Of a stretch of DNA of 64,000 bases, positions 52,237 through 64,000 are shown in pieces (position 1 is the stretch's first letter; every line of letters begins with the position of its first letter). Below the pieces are notes generated by a model. The model searched no databases and had not been told where the DNA came from. It saw only the letters and a program-made list of their open reading frames with translations. This DNA is from Coturnix japonica (Eukaryota > Chordata > Aves > Galliformes > Phasianidae). A program made the position numbers and the translations under genes. Location: the NCBI RefSeq assembly GCF_001577835.2, contig NC_029521.1, positions 5,256,213 through 5,320,212 of the forward strand, given 5' to 3'.

Positions 52237-55044
52237 CCCAACTTACTAAAGCTTCAATTCTTATTTTAGTATATTTTATAATATAATCATATTGTACTAT
52301 AATAAAATAACATAGTATATTCAGTATATTATATAAATCTGACTTGCTGGAGCATTTTAATACCTTCTTGCAGTATAAAAAAATCTATTATTATGTCATT
52401 CTCTTGTCAAATTATGATGCTTGAAATAGATCGACTTTGTAGAATCTACAACAGCAACATACTGTTCTCTTGCAATTCTTCTGTCATAAGCAAAGGTCGT
52501 TTTGCAACATTTAGCTGAGGTTTCCTAAGTAGAAAGACGTGTGCACATGCAGAAACTGCATGCAGCAGTGGGTCAGAGTCAGGCTGGCTGCAGGGTGCCT
52601 TGGGTAATCTGGTTGCTCAGCCCATGTGCTGCACAGCTGGGCCTTCCCACAGGCAGGAGCTGGCACCTAGTGCTGATGCATCCTGGCTGCCCTGCATAGG
52701 TCATCTGTGCAGCACGTGGGCAGCAGATGCTGCATGGCTGGTCAGTGCTGGCTGTGCATAACGCATGTGCACTGCGGGGTCAGCTGTGCAGGTAGCTTGG
52801 CTTAGTCTGGACCACTCTAGAGGCACCGGTGATTTTGGCCACTTGACTGTCCCATGCCTGCAACCTGTATATGGCCAAAAATCTCTTGGAAGAGAAGGTG
52901 CTTCCTGCTTAATCTGAATGCTATGGGGTATGCATAGCAATAAAGAATTTTTACATAGTGACATTTCCACATAGCTACATTTCCATTGCGTCTCAAAGTT
53001 TGAGCCTAATAGCTCTTCCATTGAAGCCAGGGCCAAAAGTCACACTTGTTCCAACTGTAGCAGGTGTTGGGACCTTGCCAGCCTTCAGCAGGAACCCTAC
53101 TGTCACTGAGCAGGAGAGGAACCGGGTGATGGGGAAAGGGGAAATGCAGTCAAACTGGTGCCTGTTGACATCACAGCAATCATGTCAGCGACCTGCCTGG
53201 AGTCAAGGTTTTGGCCTTGGATTTTAATTCGGGTAGTGAAAAGAAAGGAAAACACTGTGGAATGTACTGGCTTTAGGAGTACATTCAGTTCATTTCTTTG
53301 CTGAAATTGCTCTTAGTCTTGGATAGATTCCCTGCAAGAAAAAAAAAAACAAACAGTCTTGATGCGTCCAACTCAAAGGGTTCTAGAAGGCTTGCAAACC
53401 TCTCTGAGGTACTCACTAGTGCTGAAATGGTTTTGATTGAAAATACCGCTTTTGTGTAATTCTTCCGTGTTTCCTTTTATCTTGTTTTCAATTACAGGTG
53501 TTTCAACAGCGCTGTCTACAATCTGAAACTATGGAAACTGAATACAGAAAGATGTAATTCAGAGAAGAGTAGCTATAGCAGCAGCAGCTGAAAGGAAATA
53601 GACTTCTCAAGATCAACTCTATATTCTCAGTTTAACTAGCAGACAGGAAATGGTTTATTTTTTTTCCTAAGGTCCCTAAGGATGTTTCTTTGTTAGGAAG
53701 CCAAACCTCCATTTCCTCTATTCCTCGTAACAGATAGCAAACCTGGTGAACATAGAGGAGATTTGGCTCCAAATGCATGAACTTGTAACCTATTTCTTTT
53801 ACAAACCAGTTTCATTTGAACTTTAGAAGTTTGTCTTTGTTTTCTGCTAGAGAACGCGATAAACAACTAATTGATTTTCTTGTGACCAGATGCTGAAACC
53901 TACACTTCTGCAAGTGAAGTCTCATTACCATAAACAGTCTCAACAGTCTTAGTGGGGATAACAGCAGTCAGCGCGCACATGGAAGCCCTTGACACAGCTG
54001 TTTCTATGCTGAGAAATGCTGGCAATGGCTTTGTTTCAGTCACCACTTTCACCCACAATGAATTCCCCTCAACTGATTATGGCCAGGCTGTGTAATGCAG
54101 TTTTACTGAGGTAAACTAAGAGGTAACCAAGTTGGCTTTGCTAATAGAAACAATACCATACGTTCACTTTAAGGAGAGCTAATTGTATTTTGAGTATCAG
54201 GGCATTCTGTCCAAACTGCTATGCAACTAACATGTAGATTTGTGTACTGTCAAATGGCAGGACAGAAATGTCAAGAGCATTTTGAAACACAGCAGTCTTC
54301 TAAAGGTCAGATAGCTGTGACCATGGCCAAGAGATAGAGTCGAGTGAACCAGACAGGTGGGATGCCAAGTGAGTGTAGCACAAAGAGTAGGCCAGGCACC
54401 GTGTGGGTTGAAGTACTGGAAGGATATATTTTCATTGTTCCTGTTAATAACTTAGTGATCAGTGTGACACTGATAATCAATACTTTGTTTAATGCAGAAA
54501 CACTAAGGTTCTTTCAGGTCGTGTTCCCAATGGGAGTTTATTTTGTCCATTTATCTCCAGCTGCACTATTCTTTGTCAAATCCTAACATCAGGATGTGGT
54601 TAGAACATCATACATGATATTGCATCTCTTAACAACAAGGCTTTTCCAGGAAGTGATGGTAGAGACTTATCTGATACAGTGCTTGCAGCCATGCCCCAGC
54701 AGAACACAGACATCTTGTCAGGTTGTCATAAAATATAAATATCCATTCTGATATTTTTTTCCTATTTCTCAGATAAACCATTGATTTCAATAGCTATTTA
54801 AGATTGTGTGGTTGAAATAGGATCCAGAGGTGTGTAAGTTTATACTTATCAGCTGCCGTAGTAAAAGCTCTGTGGTTTGATGATCCTCATTAGTACAGAT
54901 CACCAGTTTAATGCTTAGTGATCCATCATAGTGAAGCACCAGTCTTTGAGAAGTGTCTTTGTGGTTGTTACTGTGCAGTAATGAGACGAAAAATGCTTCA
55001 TGCACTGAATAAGGTTTGTTATTAAGGTGGACTGACCTCCTACT

Positions 55045-55115
55045 GTGTGAAGGGGCACATAAAGGCCATGTAGTCCAATTGCCCTGCACTGAACAGGGAC
55101 ACCACAGATCAATTG
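55045..55115 (-). mobile_element. Short CR1 LINE remnant
   Basis: The segment CATAAAGGCCATGTAGTCCA followed by CCCTGCACTGAACAGGGACA and CCACAGATCAATTGG fits the near-terminal CR1 consensus in minus orientation. Only about 70 bases are alignable by eye; boundaries are uncertain. Confidence 0.65.
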
Positions 55116-56889
55116 GTATTGTAGGCAAAAGTTGAGAAGACACAGTTGTTAGACTTTGGGATGCAGAACAAGCAAGCACCCTCAATCTGATCCAGATTTT
55201 ACTGAAGACAGTTAAAACACGAATCTAATATCATCTGCTGGGGAGGAGACCACATCTTCTATCTGGATTACAAACCCAATACTATAAATCAGACAATGCT
55301 TATGATAACAACTGAACTTGAGCTCTGGAAAGGGTTGTGCCCAATGTGTAGCACAAAGCCTTCAGTGCTGTACTTAGAAAGTGTTTAGTTGCATCAGGTG
55401 CTGCACTGAGTTTCCATTAAAAATGGTGGCAGGCTGCTCTACTCATAGCCTGCAGTCTGAAAGAATGGGATGGCCCAGACTGTGGCAATTAGAAGCTATT
55501 CTGTGCTTTGGTTGCTGAGTCTCAGGTGTTTCAGGCTAATTACTTCAAACTATTTGCTCACAGCTGTAGGTCAGGAGAGTAGCAGCAGCTGTGAAATACT
55601 CAACATTTATCAAATCTAGTGTTTTAAGCTGTAAGAAACCACATAATCACATAAATACATAATAGGAAACCATGAAGTACATGGATAGAATTAATTGATT
55701 TTAATATTTAATTGCAAGTGAAAGGAGCATCCTGATTGCACATGATCCTCAGAAGCACAGTGTGGTAAGACTTTATAACTGTTAGCAACTAAAAACAATT
55801 CTTTTACTATAGCAAATGTGATTGGAAGAATACTTATGTGATACAAGCAATGTAGGAAAATTCCTTTTTGAAGCCCTTCCTTCAAAAGCTCTTTGCTGCA
55901 TGTTCTGCATGCCGGCCTTGGAATAAGTAAGTAACTCTAAGGGAATGCTATGCTACCTGTCTGCATGCTTTGACCTTCACTCTTTGCTATATCCCTTTAT
56001 TTGAGGCCATCCTAGCAAGTGGAGCTTTTCTTGTGCTTCAGAGTTTAGTACAATTCTGGGCTATTTAAAAAAGATAAGATTAGAGTTTTTGATGGTGTGC
56101 TCAGAGTTGTCTTTAGCATGAAGGAGTAGGGAGGTAAGCTGGGGCATTAGCCCTTGGTTTTAAAGATGAGTGAGTTGCTCTGGGGGTAGCTGAGCTGCTG
56201 ATCACTCCCTCTTGCTTGTACAGGCTAAGCATGCTAAGATCCCTTTGGGCTGTCATTTGAAGCAGGACTGATTCAATGGAAACATTTGTTCTCATGTTAC
56301 TTTCCAAAAAGCCATACCTCATAGGGTGGTCCACGTTCAGAAATTTGGATTAGGATGAACTGGTGAAGAAGGTTATAAAGGCAGTGTTATGGGGGTTTGG
56401 AGAGTTGAAGAGATATAGCTGATTGTGTTGCTGAAGAAAGACCTATTCTCCAAAATTTCTGCTGGTTTTCCTCCCAACCTTATCTTTCACCTTTTATGTG
56501 TTGAGGGGGGAGACTGTTCTCATCTTTCTGCCTTCTTCTTCCCCCCACACAATAAGGGCACTGTGCTGGTGGCAGGATGTCTCTTTGAGTTGGTGATGGA
56601 GGGGTGCTCCTGTTCTTGAAGCAGTCTAAGTCTGTCTCCTCTCCAGAGGACAGAGTTGGCTTAAAACTTGCTGTCAATTGTGAAAGGAATTAATTTCTGC
56701 AAGTGCATTAAAGATAGGCTGTAACTGGCTTTGCTATTAAGTTGTTGAACTTTTTCTCTGGCAGCAGACCTTTTGGTACCCCCACAAAAAGCTCCTATTA
56801 GAAGGCAAAAACCTTTTTATAGCATTGTAATGAATATGAGCAAAGCAATTCTTATATCTCAAGAAAGTTCCTCAGTGCAGCCCAGGCAA

Positions 56890-57177
56890 ACTAAAAGATT
56901 GGAGAGATAGTGATAGGACAAGAGGGAATGGTTTAAAGCTAAAAGAAGGGAGGTTTAGGTGAGATCTTAGGCAGAAAGCTTTTATTGAGAGGGTGTTGAG
57001 GCTCTGATGCAGGCTGCACAGAGAAGCTGTGCATGCCCCATCCTGGAGGTGCTCGAGGCCAGGTTGGATGGGGCCCTGGGCAGCCTGACCTCTTGGGTGG
57101 CAACCAGCCCTCAGCAGGGTATATGGGACTAGATGGACTTTAAGGTCTCCTCCAACCCAACCCGTTCTATGATTTGT
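56890..57177 (+). mobile_element. CR1 LINE, 3' end fragment
   Basis: Contains GAGATAGTGATAGGACAAGA, AGGCCAGGTTGGATGGGGCC, CTTTAAGGTCTCCTCCAACC and the tail GTTCTATGATTTGTAG, a CR1 3' end in plus orientation. About 290 bases, 5'-truncated. Confidence 0.92.
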
Positions 57178-60100
57178 AGGTGAGCAGAGACCTGTTCCCA
57201 AAGAACTCCTGCATGTTATGTCCTATTTATGAAATTGCAGTGCTTTAACAACTTTTATGCCCTGTGGTCATTTCTTCAGGTCCTCTGTGTACCCAGAAGA
57301 GTTGCTGATGGTGGGAGATTATTGAAGAGTGAAACTCTTGAGGAAGTTGGCCAGCAGAAACCTTTGAAATTGAGCCTGGGTGGATACGTTGATGCAAAAT
57401 AAATTGCAGGGGCCCCTTTGGGAGAAAAGAAGGTGGTCGAGCAGCTGATATGCCTAATTTCAAACTGGGAGTTGCATGGAAACCTGAGGAAACAATGCTA
57501 AAAAAGTTTTGGCAAGAAATGGAAAATGAAAAGCAGGCTGAGCAAGGTCAGGAAAAAGGAAACTGGGCTTTAAACTCAATATTTTCGTAAAATGAGCCAT
57601 GAACTGTGCAGAGCTATCTGGGCTTCTGTAAGAGTAAGGGAATTTTGCACAATGAATGCCCTAGGGAGAGCAGAAAGGGGAAACTGGGGATTATGATCTT
57701 GCGGAGCTTGTTGGGTCTTGTTTTGGGATTACAGCTCTTTAGGTTATTCAGCAAGGAGCAGTTACTTTGCTGTTTCCTGTAATCTGGCAGGGAGCTCTGA
57801 GCAGGTAAGGTCTCACAGCAGCAGTGGCTGATTGAAAGGGAATAAAAATGGTTAATGCAAAAGGATGGCTCTACAGTAGGCCCATGGGAAGGAAGGCTGT
57901 TGTTTTCTTCGGTCCTATTTCCAATTTCTGTTCTACTGCTGCCTTTCCCATGGCAGGAAGAAGGTATTGCCAAGCTGAGTGGCCTGAGGCAGCAAAATGC
58001 ATCTTGTCCATGTTGTTTGAAAGCTTTGCACTGGCTCTTCTGAAAGGATCCCAGAGGTGTATCACCGATCAGACATGATGACTATTATGGGAGATTATGG
58101 AGCTCTTCAAGCTCTGTTCTGAAGGAGATCAGCTGGAGAACTTAGGGACTGTTAGGGGATGACTAGAATAATGATGGTGATAGATATCTAGCTCCAGAAG
58201 GTTTCAAAGCAATGTTTTTATCAAGGAAGGTGATGGAAATACAGACACATGGTCAGGAGCTCTTTGACATAAACCCAAGGAGAGCTACTCCCTGGGTTGG
58301 GTGCAGTGAATGGCTGGAAGCCCTCAGTCTGCAGCTGTGTGAACAGGACAGATGAGCATTGTCCGTGATGTTCTGCCACAAAACAAGGCTTAGCACGTGA
58401 CTCCGCTGGTGGAAAAGGAGTGTTCTGGAGGAATGTCTCAAAAGCTGAGGCTGTGGTGTAAGGAATGTACCCGTGAGACCTCAAATTGTCACTTAGTGTG
58501 TGTCGTGCCAGAAGCAGTAGTATAATGCTGTTTTGGTTCTGTGTTGTTGGTTTTTTGGGTTTGTTTTTATTTTTGGCTTCATATGACTTTCAACTGAGTT
58601 TTCATGTTTTGCTGGTGTTTCTCTTCAAGTTCATTCCAGCGACACCAGATAATATTTGGGTTAGAAAGAATAGAGAAGCAAGAACTTGTTTACAGCAGTT
58701 TCTCTCTGATGACTTCCAGTGTTTAACAGTTAAAGTGTCCTCATGCAAATTCATCAAGCCTGTGTGTCTTATGCTTATACAGCTTTACACACAGATTTGA
58801 GAGGTGGTGACTGCTGACTTCCTTGAAACATACAGGTTTTCTCACTGGCTACGTACTAAAGATCTGCTTTTAGTAGGTACTAATTTTATATCTTTGAAGA
58901 GTAGATGCATCTTTACCGCTATTTGTACCGCAAACCATGGTTGACTGTGGAATATGTTTTTGGTCTTCACATCACCCCTGTAGAAACTGGTGTTGGTGTC
59001 ATGTTTTGGTGAGGTGCAGAGGGAGAGGGATGTGTAGTTGTCAGCCTTGACTTGTGATATCTGAGACGTAATATGAAGTCTCCTAACAAAACTTTACCTG
59101 TTAACTGTTAATGAAGGGGCTGTTGAGCTGAAGAGGGCTGGGAGGGAAAACCTCTGACGGGCAGAAATCTTAATGCTATATGTTATTTTGCCTTCTGACT
59201 GGTCTTCCAAAGAAATACACGGCCATATGCAGACATGAAATAAAGACTGCATTGGTTGCTGAGGCTCCTACCAGTCCATCCTGAGCACTTCTGAGGAGTA
59301 GAAACTTCGAATTCCTGACTACTTGACATAAACATTTGAGGAATGGGATGAAAACTATAAACAGCCTGCTTTCATCTCTGAAATTAGAATAAAATGCTGG
59401 CCCAAAGATGACAGGATAGAGGAACTCGCTGTGCTATTCAGGCACGCTTTGCTTTTCACTTTTAATTGTATGACAATGCAGTAGGAAGTTTATGGCAGCA
59501 CAAAAGGATTCCAGAGATGAGCTGTGGCTACCTTTGGGATTCTAGATATGAAAAAGCAGAACTGAGAGACTTGTTCACAAGGAAATCAGTGTTTCAATAC
59601 CTACTTTTCTTTATGTCTTTCATCATTTCTGACTTCTGAGACCTCTCTCTCTGTGCTAGGTTTCTTGGTGCAGCTGTATCAGCAGATTAACACACTGGAA
59701 GAATTGACTCTCTGTACTTGATGCTCGGCAGGGAAATGAGATTTGTGAGCTAGTGACTTGTTTGCACCAAGTCCTCTTGTGGGTAATGTCATTCTCCAGG
59801 GCTGCCAATCTAGCACCCTTCAGCAGCTCTTTGTTAACACAACCAAAATACACCTCAGTACTTCTGAACACAAACACCATCTTAATAGAATAATCTTTAA
59901 TTTCATGGTTCCTGTGAGACATGAGATAGATGTAAAAGTTCCTTTAACAAAAATAAATAAATTGAGGGTTGTTTTTGGTTCGTTTTGCTGTGTTGTTGAG
60001 TAGGGTTCCACTAATTAAGTAGCAATCCAGTTGCTTACACTTTGAAGTTTCATTCATTACCTGTCTTGTGTTAAGTCAACAAAAGGCTACATCTAAGGCA

Positions 60101-61827
60101 GCGAGTCCCAGGCCATCACTTTTTTGGCTGCCTAATTAAATGTAATTACTTTATTTTGTGCCGGCATTCATACTTGTGATAATTTAAATTGTGTGTATGC
60201 TGCAGGGGGACTGTTTGACGCCAGAGAGGAGACGTTCCTGCTGTCCTTCCTTGCAACAGCACGCAAGTCAAAAGTACAGAGATGTCATTTTCCTACCTAC
60301 TTATTAGCTGCCCTACAGGAGAAGCTCACCAGCAAGGCACTCATTTTATATGAACAGGATGTCTAACGGACCCACAATTGTGCCTAAAAATAGCCTGTGT
60401 TCAGGACGTGCTGGGATTAGCCACAGAGGGAATCCTAGCCATTTAAAAGCAACTGACCTTCCCGTGGCACGTGAGCTTTGCGTCCATTCTCTTTTATTTC
60501 ATAATTATGACAGATCAAAAGCATTAGGCTGCCAGTCATTATCTCTTAAGAGGGATCTGAAGAATTACTGTCCTCTTGACAAGCAAAATACTCTTGCTGC
60601 TTCTATTTGTTGAGATCAAGCAGTAAATATTCCTCAAACAGTTAAATCACCTGTGTTTCATTTTTTTCCCCTCATGCATTAGGAAAAAGATTGTTGCAGA
60701 AAGAGTAAATGAGAAGCCCAATGCAGTTAATGAGCTCTGATAAGGCTCCTGACCCATAGAGTAAGTACAAGCCAGTGTGAATTTTGAGTCAGACTTCAAT
60801 GATTAATAATATGGTAAATCTAGTCTCACTAGCAGTAATAACAGGGGTCGCCTTTGGCTCTTTGTTGGCCACTGAAACGATCACATCTTCACGGTGTGTC
60901 AGAACCCTCCCTTTTTCTCAATGGTGCCACCAGGTCTACAGTGAAGCAGTTAAACCTAATGTGAGATCTGAAGAATCTCAAGCTGCATTCAAGTTTCAAG
61001 GTGGGGGGGGGAGACGACACAAAAAAAAACAACAAACCAGCAGTTCATTTATGGTACATTCAGTTCTATTTAAAATGTCCTGAAGTGAGGGGGAGACCCT
61101 TAATTTCTGTGGCAGATTTGTGAGGGGCAGCAAGATAATAATCAAACATTTGTTCTTTTTGGCTGTGATAGTAGGTCATCAGGATTTTAGGCTGTTTCTC
61201 AATGAGCAGGGATATGGGCAGAGGGGACTGTGTGGCCATCTGACTCTCTTTCGTGTTTAGGGCCCTACTACAAGTCATGTCAAGTATGTGCTTTACATGA
61301 GGGATGAACATATTTGTCTCCATAGAGCAGTCTAGGTAGCATGAAAAGTATTTCATTTTTGCCCAATAAGCTAAACCATGTAATTTACATTTCACTTTTA
61401 CCTTATATTTACACTGACTTACAGTTCCATTTGCTATCTCCTGATGGCGGAAGCTTATTGAGATAGGGAGCCCATCAGTCTGTGTTTGATTTCAGATGTA
61501 GGGATATCATTAATGATTAACTACCTCCCATTGAATATCAATTTCAGTCAGATCCATTTAAATTCATTTAGAACAGTCAGTTGCAAACGCGGAGTCCTTG
61601 CACTCAAAGCCACATAGCAGGCTAAAGTAACTGAATTATTTGAAGGATGAGGTAAACTTTCAGCAAGATTACGGTAACGTGATCCAATTGTAAAGGCAGA
61701 AGGTCCTTAAGGACACCCACTGAGGAGCATCAGAAATATGCTTTGTATGCGACTGGTGATTCAATAGAGGGGAACTTAGAGTCATGTCTGATACTGGTGA
61801 AAAATCTCAGTGTGTGTGGAAAATGCT

Positions 61828-61913
61828 ATATATATGTATATATATATGCTATATATAATATATATATATATATATAAATTATATCTATATCTATATCTAT
61901 CTATCTATATATG
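61828..61913. repeat. TA-rich microsatellite
   Basis: About 85 bases of TATATA and TATCTA units with small interruptions, including a late run of TATCTA repeats. Likely polymorphic; alternating TA can form cruciforms. Confidence 0.9.
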
Positions 61914-62559
61914 ACCCAAGACACTAAGCAATTAAGTGGCATATGAATCATATTGAGAGCCAGATTTACAATAAAACAACAAAGGTCTATGAAGGATCTT
62001 TAGCAAATTGCCCGCACAGTTAAGGGGAGGGAGTCTGAAGCAAGATGGTGCCCTTAGAATAAAAGGAAAGAAAAGGAGAAAGTAATAGTTCTTTGAAGGA
62101 TTCATCACTATCAATGTGGCCCTTTATCCCCAGTTAATATAGATATAAAGTAAGTCTTTGGCAGTTAGAAGTGTTGTGGAATGAGATAAAAGGTCTTTTA
62201 ATGGTGAGTAAAATAGTTAAAAGTGAGGAAAAATTGAGTAGGAATAAGCAGTCCGATCTCAGAAAAGGGAGATCACCATCAGGGATTTCTAGTGTTCAAA
62301 TACCCAGAAATGAGTGGGAGGAGAGTGTGAACCATGAAGTATGTTCACTGATACCAGGCATTTTTGGGGAATAGAGCTGAGGATCAACTACAATGGGCTG
62401 CAAAAGGACATGGCAATTAAATGACTTGTGAGGCAAGATACACAAAGCAGCTGAAGTGGCACTAAGCAGGAGGGTGAGAGAATTGTTCCATTCTTCAGGC
62501 TTGCAAAGATAAACTCTCTGCTAATTATTTCCACCTGTATGGAAATCGTTGGCTGACTG

Positions 62560-62800
62560 CAGAAGTTGAAGGAGAAACTCAAAGGTTAGGAGTGGAGAGC
62601 ACTGTAATGCTGTGAATCTGTTGCAGGTCTGTGTAAAGCAGCATTTGGAGTCCTGATCCTTTCATCCCTAAAAGGATGTGAGTGACTAGAAGAACTCCAG
62701 AGAAGACTGCTGGGATTATCTGAGGTTTGCATGATTTCTGTGAGAGGAATGACAAGGGAAGATGTAATAGAATTATACAGAGCGAGGAGTGTCATAAAGA
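62560..62800 (+). mobile_element. Possible ancient CR1/L3-like LINE remnant
   Basis: The words GAACTCCAGAGAAGACTGCT, GGAATGACAAGGGAAGATGT and AATAGAATTATACAGAGCGA occur in the order and spacing seen near the 3' end of old CR1-clade LINEs. Very diverged; identified by eye only. Confidence 0.3.
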
Positions 62801-64000
62801 CCTACTGCACAGTGTCAGCTTAAACTCTTTCTAATCTCCTTTCCTCTTTGTAAGTAGGCTACCAAGTTCTTGTCAGCATCTCCAAGTTTGGTCTGTCTGC
62901 CAATATCTTTTGCCCCATGAGTGACAACAGTGAAGAGTGAAATGGATCACAAGCAAAAAGCTGGTATGTCTGCAAGTGTTTTAATATTTGGTGCATGCTT
63001 CAAAAACCCATTAGCAGAAATGCTGTCTATACTTTTGCACAGTAGAATACCAGTACATTAGTCTCGGAGCAGCCATAGGAGAAAGTACTTAACATTGAAT
63101 TTTTTTGTGCCCTTAAACTTGAATTATAATGATGATAGTGTTGTGGCTTTGTGTTTTACAATACAGCTTCAAATCCAATTTTGGCCTGCTGCATAAGGAG
63201 CTCTCCATTCTCTGCCTATATGCAGCCTTGACATTGTAAATTCACTACTGCAAGTTAGAATAGCTTCTAACTTAGCGGTGCGTGTTTGTATACATAAGAA
63301 AGGGGTGGTGCGTGGAGATCTGAGGAGACATTCTGAAGACTGAGATCAAGTATTTTAACTACACAGACTGGAGGTGGTGAGAACCCAGAACAATGACCTG
63401 GAGGATTTATAAAGTACCTTTTCCTGGTATAAGGTAACGCTAATAAACAATGACTGACAGAATGCTGAAAGCACTGAGTCTGTTCAATCTGCATGAACAA
63501 GCCTTTGAAACCTAAGAAACAGGTAAAATCAGGGCTGCTCTAAAAGTGGGGTGAGAACATGCCAGGTTTCCTCTTAGCTTAATGGTCCACTCTCAGTCAG
63601 GCAGACTAGATATTCAACGTTTGGTACTGTTTGCTCTGATGAACTGTAATTGTCAGACTCTTGATTTACGTTGCTTTGAATGTAGTTTCTTTCGTTGTCT
63701 CTTGATGTCTCTTGGGCTCTTAGATGCTTCCACCTCTATTGCTACTGTTCATATTCTTCCCTCATGATTTCCAGTGCAGCCTTTTCTGGTTTTAAAGCTT
63801 TTGTGCTTCGAGTTGTCTGTGACATAAGGTGCTCCTTCATTGTTCTCCCAGTGTTCATACTGGCCAAATTCTATTGCAGAACTATGCAAGCGTTTATAAA
63901 ATGGTCCTTCTGATGAACAGTGAAAAGCACAGGCAGCCTCCTCTAAACTGAGCCGGAACTGAAACAAGACTGTTCAACTTTTGGCTATGGTGTTTTGCTG

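Larger units (their letters stand above)
45790..64000. other. Gene-poor interval downstream of DNAJC9
   Basis: Eighteen kilobases with no exon series, CpG island or RNA gene that I can support. It holds CR1 fragments (51953-52236, 55045-55115, 56890-57177), a TA-rich microsatellite (61828-61913), a perfect 20-bp inverted repeat (51665-51734), and possibly decayed LINE sequence near 62500-62800. In human the next gene after TFAM is BICC1, but no BICC1 exon was recognised here. Confidence 0.7.

Noticed and set aside
53461-53560. Pyrimidine tract plus CAG at about 53498 resembling an exon acceptor
   Set aside because: No coding frame, matching donor or conserved protein follows; not enough to call an exon or a non-coding RNA.

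Overview
This is vertebrate nuclear DNA, almost certainly from a bird and probably a galliform close to chicken. The genes have many short exons with GT-AG introns and CpG-island promoters. The interspersed repeats are sparse and nearly all are 3' fragments of CR1 LINEs, with the terminal TCTATGATTCTATGA-type tail typical of bird genomes. The proteins match known vertebrate families over their full length. Identifications rest on translated exons compared with remembered human proteins; no database search was possible.

Layout. Positions 1-19276 hold the 5' two thirds of IPMK on the minus strand: coding exons 1-4, with the last exons beyond the left edge. Positions 19277-25856 are intergenic, plus the likely CISD1 3' UTR. 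CISD1 (minus, 25857-30680, three exons) and UBE2D1 (plus, 30988-38571, seven exons) are head to head, with 307 bases between start codons inside one CpG island. TFAM (plus, 39875-42216, seven exons) follows UBE2D1. DNAJC9 (plus, 42817-45282, five exons) starts only about 140 bases after the TFAM poly(A) signal. From about 45790 to 64000 I find no gene. That stretch holds CR1 fragments, a TA-rich microsatellite, and a perfect 20-bp inverted repeat at 51665-51734.

Function. IPMK makes inositol polyphosphates. CISD1 (mitoNEET) is an outer-mitochondrial-membrane 2Fe-2S protein. UBE2D1 is a ubiquitin-conjugating enzyme. TFAM packages and transcribes mitochondrial DNA. DNAJC9 is an HSP70 co-chaperone for histones H3-H4. 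They do not form one pathway. IPMK-CISD1-UBE2D1-TFAM is a conserved vertebrate block (human 10q21), whereas DNAJC9 lies elsewhere on 10q in human, so the TFAM-DNAJC9 junction differs from the human arrangement.

No exotic new system is visible. The most interesting observations are: DNAJC9 intron 1, a 99-base intron built largely of a tetranucleotide repeat that spells ten branch-point-like CTGAC words; an extended basic C-terminal tail in TFAM; paired cysteines in the CISD1 membrane-proximal linker; the compact promoters; and the isolated perfect hairpin.
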